A stretch of 64,000 nt of DNA from Bacillus sp. NTK071 (GCF_017303315.1 NZ_JAFKOI010000001.1:248001-312000), one strand, 5' to 3'; counted from the stretch's first letter, positions 16,628-32,228 are shown. Numbers and translations are program-made. The notes: generated by a model not told the origin, from the sequence alone.

Positions 16628-19384
16628 ATGAGCTTTAAAGAAACGCTCTTAATGCCAAAAACGAAATTCCCAATGAGAGGGAATTTACCTAATAAAGAAC
16701 CTGATATGCAGAAAGAATGGGAAAGCATCAACCTTTATGGAAAGGTACAGGATAGAACGAAGGACCGCCCTCTTTTCGTTCTACACGATGGCCCTCCATA
16801 TGCTAACGGCGATATTCATATGGGACATGCGGAGAATAAAGTTCTGAAAGACATTATTGTTCGTTACAAATCAATGAATGGCTTCAATGCGCCGTATGTA
16901 CCAGGATGGGATACGCATGGTCTTCCAATTGAACAGGCACTAACAAAAAAAGGCGTTGATCGCAAAAAATTAACCGTTGCTGAGTTCAGAAAGAAATGTG
17001 AAGAATATGCACTAAAGCAAGTTGATCGCCAGCGCGAGCAATTCAAGCGTCTTGGAGTAAGAGGAGATTGGGATAATCCATACATTACGCTTGATAAAGG
17101 TTATGAAGCACAGCAAATTAAAGTGTTTGGTGAGATGGCTAAACGAGGATATATCTACAAAGATAAGAAAACCGTTTACTGGTCTCCTACTTCAGAATCT
17201 GCTTTAGCAGAAGCAGAGATCGAATATCAGGATAAGCGCTCTCCTTCCATCTATGTTGCATTTGACGTAAAAGATGGGAAGGGTGTACTTGAAGGTGATG
17301 AGAAATTTATCATCTGGACAACAACACCATGGACGATTCCATCAAACCTTGCAATTGCCCTTAACGAGAAATTTGAATACAGCGTTGTTGAAGCGGATGG
17401 CCAGAAGTATGTTGTTGCAACAGAGCTTGTTGATCAATTAAAGGAAGAGTTTGAGTGGAGCAGTGTTAATGAGCTTAAACGTGTGAAAGGGAGCGAGCTT
17501 GAGTATGTAACGGCTCAGCATCCAATTTATGATCGCGAGTCTCTCGTTATCCTTGGTGACCATGTTACGCTTGATGCAGGTACAGGATGTGTTCATACAG
17601 CGCCAGGACATGGTGAAGATGACTACATGATCGGACGAAAGTATAAGCTTGATATCCTTTGCCCTGTAGATGAGAAGGGTGTATTTACAGAGGAAGCACC
17701 TGGATTTGAAGGAATGTTCTACGATAAAGCGAATAAGCCAATTACAGAGAAACTTGAAGAAGTTGGTGCGCTCGTTAAGCTCACGTTCTTCACACACTCG
17801 TATCCGCATGACTGGCGTACGAAGAAGCCAATTATTTTCCGTGCGACAGAGCAGTGGTTTGCTTCTATTAAAGAATTCCGGCCTGAACTCCTTCAAGCTG
17901 TTGCCGATGTAAAGTGGTTCCCAACATGGGGTGAAATTCGTCTTCATAATATGGTTAAAGATCGAGAAGACTGGTGTATTTCGCGTCAGCGTGCATGGGG
18001 TGTTCCGATTCCGGTGTTCTACGGTGAGAATAACGAGCCAATTATTACAGATGAAACGATTGCTCATGTATCTGAACTGTTCCGCAAACATGGCTCTAAC
18101 ATCTGGTTTGAATGGGATGCAAAAGATCTTCTCCCAGAAGGGTTTACTTCAGAGCACAGTCCAAATGGAGAGTTCCGTAAAGAAATGGACATTATGGATG
18201 TTTGGTTTGATTCCGGTTCCTCTCACCAGGCTGTTCTTGAAGAGCGTGATGATCTAGCTCGTCCAGCTGATTTGTACCTTGAAGGATCTGATCAGTATCG
18301 TGGTTGGTTTAACTCGTCTCTTTCGACAGCTGTTGCTGTGACCGGTAAAGCACCATACAAAGCAGTTTTAAGTCATGGATTTATCCTTGACGGTGAAGGT
18401 AAAAAGATGAGTAAGTCGCTTGGTAACACAATGGTGCCAAACGATGTCATGAAACAGCTTGGCGCAGATATCCTTCGTCTATGGGTATCATCAGCTGACT
18501 ATCAAGCTGACGTTCGCGTGTCGGATGATATCTTGAAACAGGTTGCTGAAGTATACCGTAAAATTCGTAACACATTCCGATTTATGCTTGGAAATCTGGA
18601 AGGGTTCGATCCAACTCAGCATCAAGTTGCATATGAGGAGCTAGGTGAACTTGATCAATATATGCTTGTAAAGCTTAATAACTTAATTGCCAAAGTGAAG
18701 AAAGCGTATGATGAGTACCAATTCTTAACAGTATACAATACAATTCATAACTTCTTTACAACAGAGATGAGTTCATTCTATCTTGATATTGCGAAGGATA
18801 CGCTTTATATCGAACATGAAGATCATCCTAAGCGTCGAGCAATCCAGACTGTTCTTTATCAAACGGCTGTTGCTCTTACAAAGCTTCTTTCGCCAATCAT
18901 TCCTCATACGGCTGAGGAAGTATGGCAGTTCGTTCCTGGTGAGAAGGAAGAATATGTTCAGCTTTCCGATATGCCTGAAGTTAGGAACTTTGAAGGTACA
19001 TCAGATCTTGAGCAGAAATGGGATCATGTGATGGACCTTCGTGATGAAGTTCTTAAAGCTCTTGAAGAAGCTCGTAATGAGAAGAAAATCGGTAAGTCCC
19101 TTACTGCACAACTTCACATCTATGCAGAGCAAGGCACGAAAGAATTGCTTGAAGGCATTGGTAATCTAGAGAAGCTGTTTATTGTTTCAGCAGCATCTGT
19201 AGCTGGAACGAAGGCAGATGCTCCAGAAGAAGCGAAAATCTATGATGAGCTAGCGATCTTTGTTTCCCCTGCTGAAGGTGAAACTTGTGAACGTTGCTGG
19301 CAAGTGAAGAAAGACGTTGGGAAAGATTCTGACTACCCAACCCTTTGCGCGAGCTGTGCTGAAACGGTTAAAAATTATTATTAA
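16628..19384 (+). CDS. ileS: Isoleucyl-tRNA synthetase
   Basis: Class I synthetase that charges tRNA-Ile. The 918-residue protein has the HIGH motif as HMGH in [17 protein letters not shown], the editing domain (CP1) around residues 190-400 with [11 protein letters not shown] and [15 protein letters not shown], the [10 protein letters not shown] motif, KMSKS in [10 protein letters not shown], and a C-terminal zinc-binding CERCW...CASC segment, as in bacterial eubacterial-type IleRS. ATG at 16628 follows GAAGGAGGAG. It stands alone as an operon between its T-box leader and a terminator. Confidence 0.98.
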   Translation: MSFKETLLMPKTKFPMRGNLPNKEPDMQKEWESINLYGKVQDRTKDRPLFVLHDGPPYANGDIHMGHAENKVLKDIIVRYKSMNGFNAPYVPGWDTHGLPIEQALTKKGVDRKKLTVAEFRKKCEEYALKQVDRQREQFKRLGVRGDWDNPYITLDKGYEAQQIKVFGEMAKRGYIYKDKKTVYWSPTSESALAEAEIEYQDKRSPSIYVAFDVKDGKGVLEGDEKFIIWTTTPWTIPSNLAIALNEKFEYSVVEADGQKYVVATELVDQLKEEFEWSSVNELKRVKGSELEYVTAQHPIYDRESLVILGDHVTLDAGTGCVHTAPGHGEDDYMIGRKYKLDILCPVDEKGVFTEEAPGFEGMFYDKANKPITEKLEEVGALVKLTFFTHSYPHDWRTKKPIIFRATEQWFASIKEFRPELLQAVADVKWFPTWGEIRLHNMVKDREDWCISRQRAWGVPIPVFYGENNEPIITDETIAHVSELFRKHGSNIWFEWDAKDLLPEGFTSEHSPNGEFRKEMDIMDVWFDSGSSHQAVLEERDDLARPADLYLEGSDQYRGWFNSSLSTAVAVTGKAPYKAVLSHGFILDGEGKKMSKSLGNTMVPNDVMKQLGADILRLWVSSADYQADVRVSDDILKQVAEVYRKIRNTFRFMLGNLEGFDPTQHQVAYEELGELDQYMLVKLNNLIAKVKKAYDEYQFLTVYNTIHNFFTTEMSSFYLDIAKDTLYIEHEDHPKRRAIQTVLYQTAVALTKLLSPIIPHTAEEVWQFVPGEKEEYVQLSDMPEVRNFEGTSDLEQKWDHVMDLRDEVLKALEEARNEKKIGKSLTAQLHIYAEQGTKELLEGIGNLEKLFIVSAASVAGTKADAPEEAKIYDELAIFVSPAEGETCERCWQVKKDVGKDSDYPTLCASCAETVKNYY

Positions 19385-19395
19385 GTAGAAGAAGG

Positions 19396-19427
19396 AGACG
19401 CTTTGCCTCGCAAAGCGTCTTTTTTGC
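19396..19427 (+). terminator. Rho-independent terminator after ileS
   Basis: AGACGCTTTGC pairs with GCAAAGCGTCT across CTC, followed by TTTTT. Confidence 0.88.
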
Positions 19428-19490
19428 TGCTCTATGTATAATGAAGGGGCTTCATTTCCAAACAGTTTCATGACGAAGATTGAGTTTGGA

Positions 19491-19519
19491 TTGTCTGCTG
19501 AGGGAAGCTGTGCTAAACT
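19491..19519 (+). promoter_or_regulatory. Candidate sigma-A promoter for lspA
   Basis: TTGTCT (19491-19496) and TAAACT (19514-19519) are 17 bases apart, about 35 bases before the lspA start. Confidence 0.55.
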
Positions 19520-19554
19520 TTCATAGGAAGTAACATTTGATCGGAGGAGCGCAC

Positions 19555-20016
19555 GTGTGGAAATATCTTATAGCCATTGGCATCATTTTTCTTGATCAGG
19601 TCACAAAATGGCTAGTTGTAAAGTATATGGAATATGGGGAGAGCATTACGCTAATTAACGACTTTCTTTATCTGACCTCACATCGAAACAGAGGCGCAGC
19701 CTTTGGAATCCTTCAAGGACAGATGATTTTCTTTTATATCATTACGATTTTTGTTATTGGTGCGGTTATTTATTATATGCAGCAGTACAAGCATAGCCGT
19801 TTTGTGAGTTTAACGCTTGCACTTATACTAGGAGGCGCAATTGGGAACTTTATAGATCGAGTGCTAAGAGGAGAAGTGGTTGACTTTGTAAACACATTTA
19901 TCTTCTCATATGACTTCCCGATCTTTAACGTTGCGGATGCATCTCTCGTGGTCGGAGTTATTCTCATTTTTATTGGTACAATTTTTGAAAGTAAGCAGGC
20001 TAAAGGGGAAAACTAA
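19555..20016 (+). CDS. lspA: Lipoprotein signal peptidase (signal peptidase II)
   Basis: Membrane aspartic peptidase that removes signal peptides from diacylglyceryl-modified prolipoproteins. From the GTG at 19555 the protein has 153 residues and four hydrophobic helices; the conserved motifs are LDQVTKW near the start, [12 protein letters not shown], and the two catalytic aspartates in GNFIDRV (Asp101) and FNVADASL (Asp128). GGAGGAGC precedes the GTG; an in-frame TTG at 19537 lies before that site and is rejected. The stop overlaps the next gene by one base. In B. subtilis ylyA lies between ileS and lspA; it is absent here. Confidence 0.95.
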   Translation: MWKYLIAIGIIFLDQVTKWLVVKYMEYGESITLINDFLYLTSHRNRGAAFGILQGQMIFFYIITIFVIGAVIYYMQQYKHSRFVSLTLALILGGAIGNFIDRVLRGEVVDFVNTFIFSYDFPIFNVADASLVVGVILIFIGTIFESKQAKGEN

Positions 20017-20930
20017 TGGAAAAATTCACATTTAAAGTATCGGAAGAAGAAAAAGGAGAGCGAATTGATAAGCTCATCACCTCCTATGAAAGCGACTGGT
20101 CACGTAGCCAGGTCCAAACATGGATTAAGGACGAGAACATTCAAGTAAACGGTGCAGCCGTTAAAGGGAATTATAAAGCTTCTGGAGGCGACGAAATTGA
20201 AGTTACGGTTCCAGAACCTGAAGAACTCGAAATCGTAGCAGAAGATTTAAACCTTGATATTGTTTATGAAGATGCTGATGTACTCGTTGTCAATAAGCCG
20301 AGGGGTATGGTTGTCCATCCAGCGCCAGGTCATGCTAGAGGCACACTTGTTAATGGCTTAATGCATCAAGTAAATGATTTAAGTGGAATCAACGGTGTTG
20401 TGCGCCCAGGAATCGTTCACCGTATTGATAAAGACACGTCAGGGCTATTGATGGTAGCAAAGAACGATAAAGCGCATGAATCGCTCGTAAAACAGCTTCA
20501 AGCGAAAACAGTTAATCGACGCTATACAGCGATTGTCCATGGCAACATTCAACACGATGTTGGTACAATTGATGCACCAATCGGACGAGATAGGCAAGAT
20601 CGCCAAAAGATGACGGTGACAGATGAGAATAGTCGTGATGCTGTAACTCATTTTAGAGTGCTTGAACGTTACCAGCAATATACGTATGTAGAGTGTCAAC
20701 TTGAAACAGGTAGAACGCACCAGATTCGTGTGCACATGAAATATATCGATCATCCTGTTGCAGGTGATCCAAAGTACGGACCAAGAAGAAAGTCATTGCC
20801 AATTGACGGACAGGCACTTCATGCTGGCGTATTAGGATTTAGACATCCTGTAACAGATGAATGGCTCGAATTCTCTTGTCCAATTCCTGAAGATATTGAA
20901 AGACTTCTTAAAAGACTTAGACAAGATTAA
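20016..20930 (+). CDS. rluD: RluD-family pseudouridine synthase (YlyB type)
   Basis: Predicted to convert uridines to pseudouridine in 23S rRNA. The 304-residue protein has an N-terminal S4 domain (about 13-75) and a RluA/RluD catalytic domain with the signature HRIDKDTSGLLMVAKN, whose Asp138 is the expected catalytic residue, plus LETGRTHQIRVH and the HALHAG-like QALHAGVLGF motif. It overlaps lspA and ends just before the pyr promoter. The exact target bases cannot be read from the sequence, so the symbol marks the family. Confidence 0.9.
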   Translation: MEKFTFKVSEEEKGERIDKLITSYESDWSRSQVQTWIKDENIQVNGAAVKGNYKASGGDEIEVTVPEPEELEIVAEDLNLDIVYEDADVLVVNKPRGMVVHPAPGHARGTLVNGLMHQVNDLSGINGVVRPGIVHRIDKDTSGLLMVAKNDKAHESLVKQLQAKTVNRRYTAIVHGNIQHDVGTIDAPIGRDRQDRQKMTVTDENSRDAVTHFRVLERYQQYTYVECQLETGRTHQIRVHMKYIDHPVAGDPKYGPRRKSLPIDGQALHAGVLGFRHPVTDEWLEFSCPIPEDIERLLKRLRQD

Positions 20931-20932
20931 GG

Positions 20933-20961
20933 TTGACTTAACCTTTGATCTCTGCCATACT
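20933..20961 (+). promoter_or_regulatory. Sigma-A promoter of the pyr operon
   Basis: TTGACT (20933-20938) and CATACT (20956-20961) are 17 bases apart, directly after the preceding gene's stop codon. Transcription would start about 12 bases before the first PyrR site. Confidence 0.65.
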
Positions 20962-20978
20962 TCTGTTAGACAATAGCA

Positions 20979-21088
20979 TACCCTTTAACGACAGTCCCGT
21001 GAGGCTGCAAAGGAAAAATGGCTATGTACGTTCTGTACATCTGTATGCCCAAAACCCTTTTGCCCTCATGGCAAAAGGGTTTTTTTTA
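20979..21088 (+). promoter_or_regulatory. PyrR attenuator 1 (before pyrR)
   Basis: The PyrR-binding hairpin spans about 20981-21013: lower stem CCTTT/AAAGG, upper stem around CAGTC and GGCTG, and hexaloop CCGTGA, which fits the PyrR loop pattern CNGNGA although it differs from the common CAGAGA. A terminator follows at about 21051-21088: AACCCTTTTGCC pairs with GGCAAAAGGGTT, then a T run. With UMP bound, PyrR stabilises the first hairpin and lets the terminator form. Confidence 0.9.
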
Positions 21089-21173
21089 CGAGGATGCTCA
21101 CCACCCGCCCCGCGGAAAGCGAACATCCTTTAGCGGAAATCAACAGATGGCAACAATGTATTTCAAAACATCT
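21089..21173. repeat. Dispersed repeat family 1, truncated copy B
   Basis: GAGGATGCTCACC, CGCGGAAAGCGAACATCC and GGCAACAATGTATTTC match the right half of copies A and C. It sits directly between the first pyr terminator and the pyrR ribosome-binding site; the left half is absent. Confidence 0.65.
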
Positions 21174-21176
21174 TAA

Positions 21177-21758
<582 letters not shown>

Positions 21759-21764
21759 ATCGTG

Positions 21765-21861
21765 CTCCCTTTAAACTCGTCCAGAGAGACGGCCAAGGGA
21801 GGAGACGCGTTCCACTTAGGATACGCGTGTACCTCCTTGCGGCCATGCAAGGAGTTTTTTT
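21765..21861 (+). promoter_or_regulatory. PyrR attenuator 2 (between pyrR and pyrP)
   Basis: The binding hairpin (about 21767-21799) has lower stem CCCTT/AAGGG, upper stem CGTC/GACG and loop CAGAGA. An antiterminator-type stem around ACGCGT pairs lies in between. The terminator at 21833-21861 is CTCCTTGC with GCAAGGAG followed by seven T. Confidence 0.93.
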
Positions 21862-21894
21862 ATGGCCGGGAAGCACATCCAAGGAGGAAACAAC

Positions 21895-23211
21895 ATGAAA
21901 GAAGTATTAGGTATTAGAGACGTTCCGAAAGCATCCAGCTGGCTAACGCTAAGCTTACAGCACTTATTCGCCATGTTTGGCGCAACGATATTAGTTCCCT
22001 TTCTAGTAGGACTCGATCCAGCAGTAGCCCTTGTCTCAAGCGGACTTGGTACACTTGCATATCTACTAATAACGAAAGGAAGAATCCCGGCGTACCTCGG
22101 CTCATCATTTGCCTTTATCGCCCCGATTATTTCGGCTGTATCCCTGCACGGTCCGGAAGGTGCCATGATTGGTAGCTTCTTTGCAGGAATTGTTTACGGA
22201 CTTGTAGCGATTGGAATTCGTGCACTAGGGTTGAACTGGTTATTGAAACTTCTACCGCCAATCGTCGTTGGACCGGTTATTATGGTAATAGGACTTGGAC
22301 TTGCAGGAACTGCCATTGATATGGCGATGAACAATCCAGAAACGCAAGCCTATAGTGGAGCACATTTTACTGTAGCGCTTGTGACACTTGGAGTAACGAT
22401 TCTTGCTTCGATGTTTCTAAGGGGATTTTTCAGCCTAATCCCAATTTTAATCGGAATCGTTTCAGGCTACACTTTCGCCTACTTCATGGGGATCGTTGAT
22501 TTGACACCAATTCGTGAAGCAGCAGTGTTCCAAATGCCAGACTTCATCATTCCATTCAAAGATTACAACCCTGCAAGTGTGTTCTCGTGGGAAATTCTCT
22601 TTATCATGGTACCAATTGCAGTTGTAACAATTGCAGAACATATTGGAGATCAAATGGTTCTAAGTAAAGTAGCGGGAAAGAATTTCCTGAAAACACCTGG
22701 TCTTCACCGCTCAATTCTTGGCGACGGTGTTGCAACGATGATCGCTTCTTGCCTTGGTGGACCACCAAACACAACTTACGGTGAGAACATTGGTGTACTT
22801 GCGATTACGAGAGTTTTCAGCGTGTTTGTTATCGGTGGAGCGGCAGTACTAGCCTTGATTTTCGGATTCATTGGTAAAGTGACGGCCCTTATCTCAACAA
22901 TTCCAACTGCTGTCATGGGCGGGGTATCCATTCTCCTTTTCGGTATTATCGCTTCATCTGGATTACGTATGCTGATTGACAACAAGATTGATCTTGGAGA
23001 AAAACGAAACCTGATTATCTCGTCCGTTATCCTTGTGATCGGAGTGGGTGGTGCGTTCATTCAAGTAAGTGATAACCTTCAGATTGCTGGCATGGCACTT
23101 GCAACAGTCATAGGCATTGTTCTTAACTTGATTCTACCTGGTGGCGCTACTCAGCAGTCAGTTGAGAAAATGTTCGAAGAAGATCTTGATAATACAGATA
23201 CAGCTGCATAA
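21895..23211 (+). CDS. pyrP: Uracil permease PyrP
   Basis: Proton-coupled uracil importer of the NCS2/UraA family, about 438 residues with 14 predicted membrane segments. Signatures are LSLQHLFAMFGATILVPFLVGLDP near the start, the substrate-site segment VTIAEHIGDQMVLSKVAG with the conserved Glu-His pair, and GGPPNTTYGENIGVLAITRV. The ATG at 21895 has AAGGAGG upstream; an earlier in-frame ATG at 21862 lies on the T tract of the attenuator terminator. It is the second gene of the pyr operon, as in B. subtilis. Confidence 0.96.
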   Translation: MKEVLGIRDVPKASSWLTLSLQHLFAMFGATILVPFLVGLDPAVALVSSGLGTLAYLLITKGRIPAYLGSSFAFIAPIISAVSLHGPEGAMIGSFFAGIVYGLVAIGIRALGLNWLLKLLPPIVVGPVIMVIGLGLAGTAIDMAMNNPETQAYSGAHFTVALVTLGVTILASMFLRGFFSLIPILIGIVSGYTFAYFMGIVDLTPIREAAVFQMPDFIIPFKDYNPASVFSWEILFIMVPIAVVTIAEHIGDQMVLSKVAGKNFLKTPGLHRSILGDGVATMIASCLGGPPNTTYGENIGVLAITRVFSVFVIGGAAVLALIFGFIGKVTALISTIPTAVMGGVSILLFGIIASSGLRMLIDNKIDLGEKRNLIISSVILVIGVGGAFIQVSDNLQIAGMALATVIGIVLNLILPGGATQQSVEKMFEEDLDNTDTAA

Positions 23212-23216
23212 GATCA

Positions 23217-23314
23217 TCCTTTAAAAAGGTACAGAGAGACCTTTAAGGGTGGGGAAGAGGCGCACTACACGTCTACCTTTCTGCACCCTGAGACACTCTC
23301 AGGGTGCTTTTTTT
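23217..23314 (+). promoter_or_regulatory. PyrR attenuator 3 (between pyrP and pyrB)
   Basis: The binding hairpin (about 23218-23249) has CCTTTAA arms and loop CAGAGA flanked by AGGT and ACCT. The terminator (23283-23314) is GCACCCTGAG with CTCAGGGTGC, followed by seven T. Confidence 0.93.
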
Positions 23315-23334
23315 ATGAAAATGTGAGCTTATAA

Positions 23335-24257
<923 letters not shown>

Positions 24258-24258
<1 letters not shown>

Positions 24259-25538
24259 TGCTAATACAAAATGCAAAACTCATTAATGAAACTGGAGATT
24301 TGGTAAAGCAGGACGTGCTTATTTCGAAAGAAGGAACAATTGAGGAGATTGCAAGCGAGATTGATCCTGCAGGTCACGAGGCATTTGACGCAAAAGGAAA
24401 TTTGCTTGTACCAGGACTCGTGGATCTACACGTTCATTTAAGAGAGCCTGGCGGCGAGCACAAAGAAACGATTGAAACGGGGTCAAAAGCAGCTGCGAAA
24501 GGCGGATTTACAACCATTGCAGCGATGCCTAATACGAGACCCGTGCCTGATTCTGTAGAAACAATGCAACAGTTAGTTAAGAGAATAGAAGATACTGCAC
24601 AAGTTCGTGTTCTTCCATATGGCGCAATAACAACAAGACAACTTGGAGAAGAGCTTACTCATTTTGAAGCATTGAAAGAAAGCGGAGCATTCGCACTGAC
24701 GGATGACGGTGTAGGTGTACAGAGTGCTGGAATAATGCTAGAAGCAATGAAACGTGCAGCGGCTAGCAATCTATCAATTGTTGCACACTGTGAAGAAAAC
24801 ACACTCATCAACGGTGGGAGTGTACATGAAGGTCGATTTTCGAAAGAGAACAGACTAAATGGCATCCCATCAGTATGTGAATCGGTACATATTGCTAGAG
24901 ACGTTCTACTAGCGGAAGCAGCGGGTGTTCATTACCATGTCTGCCACATTAGTACGAAAGAGTCTGTCCGAACGGTGCGTGATGCAAAAAGAGCAGGAAT
25001 TAACGTTACAGCAGAAGTAACGCCGCATCACTTGCTTCTTTCAGAGGATGATATCCCAGGGCTTGATACGAATTACAAAATGAATCCTCCTCTTCGATCG
25101 AAAGAAGATAGAGAAGCTCTTATCGAAGGCCTTTTGGATGGAACGATTGATTTCATTGCAACAGATCATGCGCCACATTCTGCTGAAGAGAAATCACATT
25201 CGATGGAAAAGGCACCGTTTGGCATCGTAGGACTTGAAACCGCCTTTCCACTTTTGTATACGAACTTTGTTGAAAATGGAACATTTACATTAAAGCAGCT
25301 TGTTGACTGGTTAACGATTAAGCCGGCTACTGCATTTGGACTTGACTATGGAACGTTAAGAAATGGTGTGAAGGCAGACATCACGATCATTGAATTAACA
25401 CACGAGGAAGAAATCAATCCTGAAACATTTCGATCAAAAGGAAGAAACACCCCCTTTGCCGGATGGACTTGCAAAGGATGGCCAGTTAATACATTTGTAA
25501 GCGGGAAAATGGTATACGCGAAAGGGAGCGATCAATGA
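24258..25538 (+). CDS. pyrC: Dihydroorotase (class I)
   Basis: Zinc amidohydrolase that cyclises N-carbamoyl-aspartate to dihydroorotate. The roughly 426-residue protein has the metal site [20 protein letters not shown], the [11 protein letters not shown] motif, the bridging and metal ligands in the VAHCEEN and YHVCHIST segments, and [12 protein letters not shown] with the catalytic Asp. The start is ATG 24258 (or GTG 24255) overlapping the pyrB stop; an ORF start 48 bases upstream is within pyrB and is rejected. The stop overlaps pyrAA (ATGA). Confidence 0.96.
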
Positions 25539-26626
25539 TGAAGAGACAGCTAATTCTAGAAGATGGATCTATTTTTGTAGGAAAAGCATTTGGTAGCGAC
25601 ATGGAGAAAAGTGGAGAAGTTGTTTTTAATACAGGAATGACTGGCTATCAAGAAATCTTATCTGATCCATCATACTGTGCCCAGATTGTAACGTTAACAT
25701 ATCCTCTTATCGGTAACTATGGCATCAATCGGGATGATTTCGAATCAATTAACCCTTCGGTTCATGGTTTAATCGTGAAAGAAGCTACAGAAGTACCAAG
25801 CTACTGGAGAAACGAAATGACGCTTGATGAGCTACTCAGAGTAAAAGGGATTCCTGGGTTACAAGGAATTGATACTAGAAAATTAACGAAGCTTATTCGT
25901 GCAAACGGCACACTTAAAGGGAAAATGTGTGGCATGGACGTTGATCCTGAGAAAATAGTTCGTGACTTACGAGAGACACCGCTTAAACGTAATCAAGTGG
26001 AACAGGTATCAATAAAAGCCCCATACGCAAGTCCTGGCCGAGGTTATCGTATCGTCTTAGTTGATTTCGGAATGAAGCACGGCATTCTTCGGGAACTAAC
26101 GAAAAGAAAGTGTGATGTCGTCGTCGTTCCTTATCATACATCAGCAGAAGAAATTCTTCGCCTGAACCCAGATGGGGTGATGTTAAGTAACGGACCTGGA
26201 GATCCCAAAGACGTGCCAGAAGCAATTGAGATGATCCAAGGTATTCTAGGTATTATCCCTCTGTTTGGTATTTGTCTCGGACACCAGCTGTTCGCTCTAG
26301 CATGTGGGGCTGACTCAGAGAAAATGAAGTTTGGCCATAGGGGTTCCAATCACCCAGTTATGGATATAAGAACCGGTCGCGTTGCCATCACTTCACAAAA
26401 CCATGGATACACAGTGGAAGCGAAGTCACTTGAAGCAACAGATCTTGAAATTACACATATTGCAGTTAATGACGAAACGATAGAAGGTGTGAAGCACAGT
26501 GTCCACGCCGCATTCAGCGTCCAATATCATCCAGAAGCGTCTCCAGGACCTGAAGATTCGAATGCGCTGTTCGATGATTTCATCACATTGATTACAACTT
26601 TCAAGGGGGAAAAAACATATGCCTAA
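25535..26626 (+). CDS. pyrAA: Carbamoyl-phosphate synthase small subunit (pyrimidine-specific)
   Basis: Glutaminase subunit that passes ammonia to the large subunit. The 363-residue protein has an N-terminal CPSase small-chain domain ([17 protein letters not shown]) and a C-terminal class I amidotransferase domain with GPGDPKD, the nucleophilic Cys in [19 protein letters not shown], and the His/Glu pair in [11 protein letters not shown]. It overlaps pyrC by four bases and pyrAB by eight. Location in the pyr operon assigns it to the UMP-repressed enzyme and not the arginine one. Confidence 0.96.
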   Translation: MMKRQLILEDGSIFVGKAFGSDMEKSGEVVFNTGMTGYQEILSDPSYCAQIVTLTYPLIGNYGINRDDFESINPSVHGLIVKEATEVPSYWRNEMTLDELLRVKGIPGLQGIDTRKLTKLIRANGTLKGKMCGMDVDPEKIVRDLRETPLKRNQVEQVSIKAPYASPGRGYRIVLVDFGMKHGILRELTKRKCDVVVVPYHTSAEEILRLNPDGVMLSNGPGDPKDVPEAIEMIQGILGIIPLFGICLGHQLFALACGADSEKMKFGHRGSNHPVMDIRTGRVAITSQNHGYTVEAKSLEATDLEITHIAVNDETIEGVKHSVHAAFSVQYHPEASPGPEDSNALFDDFITLITTFKGEKTYA

Positions 26627-29600
26627 ACGTACAGATATAAAGAAGATACTTGTCATCGGATCAGGACCGATTGTGATTGGTCAGGCTGCGGAGTTTGATT
26701 ACGCAGGTACTCAAGCTTGTCAGGCTCTTAAAGAAGAGGGTTACGAAGTGATTCTAGTTAATTCTAATCCAGCTACTATTATGACTGATACAACAATTGC
26801 AGATGAAGTATACATTGAACCGCTAACCCTTGATTTTGTTAGTAGAATTATACGAAAAGAACGACCTGATGCTCTTCTTGCAACGCTTGGTGGACAAACT
26901 GGACTTAACCTTGCGATGGAGCTATCACAAGCAGGCGTTCTTCGTGACTATAAGGTTGAATTGCTTGGTACAAGTCTTGAAGCAATTCAGCAGGCAGAAG
27001 ACCGAGATCAATTTAGAACATTAATGAATGAGTTAAACGAACCAGTCCCTGAAAGCGACATAATTCATACCCTTGAGGAAGCCTATACGTTCGTTAAGAG
27101 AATTGGCTATCCTGTTATTATTAGACCTGCCTACACATTAGGTGGAACAGGTGGGGGTATTGTTAACAACGATGAAGAGTTGGAAGAGATCGTGAGCAGT
27201 GGTTTAAAGTATAGCCCTGTTACACAGTGTCTAATTGAGAAAAGTATTGCTGGATTCAAGGAGATTGAATACGAGGTAATGCGAGATGGACAGGATCAGG
27301 CAATCGTCGTTTGTAATATGGAAAACATTGATCCAGTCGGCATTCATACAGGTGATTCGATTGTTGTAGCTCCAAGTCAGACCTTATCAGATCGCGATTA
27401 CCAGATGCTTCGTAACGTTGCACTTAAGGTTATTCGCGCCTTGAAAATTGAAGGAGGCTGTAATATTCAGTTAGCGCTTGATCCTTACAGCTTTCAGTAT
27501 TACATCATTGAAGTCAATCCAAGAGTTAGTCGATCTTCAGCACTAGCGTCGAAAGCAACCGGGTACCCGATTGCGAAACTTGCAGCCAAAATAGCCGTGG
27601 GATTGTCACTTGCAGAAATGAAAAATCCTGTAACAGGTAAAACATATGCAAGTTTTGAACCAGCTCTTGATTATGTTGTGTCCAAAATCCCAAGATGGCC
27701 ATTTGATAAATTTGAAAGTGCAAATCGTAAGCTCGGGACTCAGATGAAAGCGACTGGGGAAGTAATGGCAATAGGTCGCACGTTAGAAGAATCACTTCTT
27801 AAAGCGGTTCGCTCTCTTGAATCGAATGTGAGTCATCTAGCAATCCCATCGTTAGGAGCGCTTGATGATGAGACGATCGAGGCACGAATTCGAGTAGCGG
27901 ATGATGAGCGTATCTTTGTTGTAGCAGAAGCGTTCAGACGTGGAGTAACAATTAAAGAAATTCATGATTGGAGCGCAATTGATTATTACTTCCTAGTAAA
28001 GATAAAGGGAATCATCGCACTCGAAGAGAAGTTAAAAGAGAACAAAGGAAATTTAGATCTTTTATTTGAAGCGAAACAAAAAGGGTTCTCAGATGAAATC
28101 ATTTCAAAACTTTGGCATCAAACCGAGCTTGAAATTTATGAACTGCGTATGAGAGAAGCTATTCAGCCTGTATACAAAATGGTAGATACATGTGCTGGCG
28201 AATTCGAGTCGGAAACACCGTACTATTACTCGACTTATGAAGAAGAAAACGAATCATATAATACAAATAAAGAGAGTGTTCTTGTACTTGGATCAGGACC
28301 AATCCGGATTGGTCAGGGAATTGAGTTTGATTACGCGACCGTTCACAGTGTTTGGGCTATTCGAGAAGCAGGATATGAAGCCATAATCATTAATAACAAT
28401 CCTGAAACTGTTTCGACAGATTTTAGTATCTCAGATAAGCTATACTTCGAACCGCTAACGGTGGAAGATGTGATGCACGTGGTTGAGCTTGAGAAGCCAA
28501 CGGGTGTAATCGTACAGTTTGGTGGACAAACGGCTATTAATCTAGCAGATGAGCTGTCAGCACGCGGCGTGAATATCCTTGGAACTTCGCTTGAAGATAT
28601 GGACCGAGCAGAGGATCGTGACAAATTTGAAATGACGATGGCTGAACTTAACATCCCTCAACCGGAAGGGAAAACAGCAACATCGATTGACCAGGCAATC
28701 ACAATTGCAACAAGAATTGGCTACCCGGTTCTTGTGCGCCCATCCTATGTACTTGGTGGAAGAGCGATGGAAATTGTTTATAAAGAGAGTGAGCTTCTTC
28801 ACTACATGGAGAACGCTGTTAAAGTGAATCCACAGCATCCCGTTTTGATCGACCGCTACCTAATGGGGAAAGAGATCGAGGTTGATGCCATCTCAGATGG
28901 TGAGACTGTCTTTATTCCAGGAATTATGGAGCACATTGAACGTGCAGGTATCCACTCAGGCGATTCAATCGCAGTGTATCCACCTCAGAGCTTATCAAAA
29001 GAAGTGAAAGAAACATTAATTGAGGAGACGATTACACTTGCAAGAGGGTTGAGAATTAAGGGGCTTCTTAATATCCAGTTTGTAATTCAGAATGAGCAGG
29101 TTTATGTGCTTGAAGTCAATCCAAGATCAAGCCGGACGGTTCCGTTTTTAAGTAAAATTACGGGGGTACCAATGGCGAACTTAGCAACAAAAGTAATCCT
29201 TGGAAAGACGTTAAACGAACTTGGTTACACCACAGGCTACGGAGAAGAAAGATCGGATGTGTATGTAAAGGTACCGGTTTTCTCCTTCGCCAAACTACGC
29301 CGTGTTGACATTACACTCGGACCGGAGATGAAATCCACAGGCGAGGTAATGGGGCGTGATTATACGCTTGAAAAAGCGCTTTACAAAGGACTAGTCGCAT
29401 CAGGGATGAAGATTCCAACACATGGTTCTGTCTTGTTTACGATTGCTGATAAAGACAAAGATGAAGCAACAGATATTGTGAAACGATTCCATGCAATTGG
29501 CTATCATATTCTTGCGACAGAAGGTACGGCGCAGCTCATTCGTGACATGAACATCCCGGTTACGGTTGTTAATAAAATTGGAGCGGAGAAACCTAACTTA

Positions 29601-29824
29601 CTACATGTGATTCGAGAAGGACACGCTCAGTTTGTTATCAATACGCTAACAAGAGGAAAGCAGCCAGCAAGAGATGGCTTCCGAATTCGAAGAGAATCAG
29701 TTGAAAATGGTGTCGTATGCTTTACCTCACTCGATACTGCGAAAGCATTATTGCGCGTCATTGAAACAATGACGTTTACAAGCACCAGCATGCCAAAATT
29801 CCATGAAAATGAAGTGGTTCATTC

Positions 29825-29828
<4 letters not shown>
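26619..29828 (+). CDS. pyrAB: Carbamoyl-phosphate synthase large subunit (pyrimidine-specific)
   Basis: Makes carbamoyl phosphate from bicarbonate, ammonia and two ATP. The 1069-residue protein shows the typical internal duplication: each half starts with a [17 protein letters not shown]-type motif (near residues 10 and 558) and carries an ATP-grasp domain with [13 protein letters not shown] and [16 protein letters not shown]; the end is an MGS-like regulatory domain (from about 935, [19 protein letters not shown]) that binds UMP-type effectors. Length is normal. It overlaps pyrAA upstream and pyrK downstream. Confidence 0.97.

Positions 29829-32211
<2,383 letters not shown>

Positions 32212-32228
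<17 letters not shown>

Noticed and set aside
17438-18091. 217-codon reverse-strand ORF inside ileS
   Set aside because: It lies wholly within a certain gene, has no ribosome-binding site, and its length follows from the codon bias of ileS.
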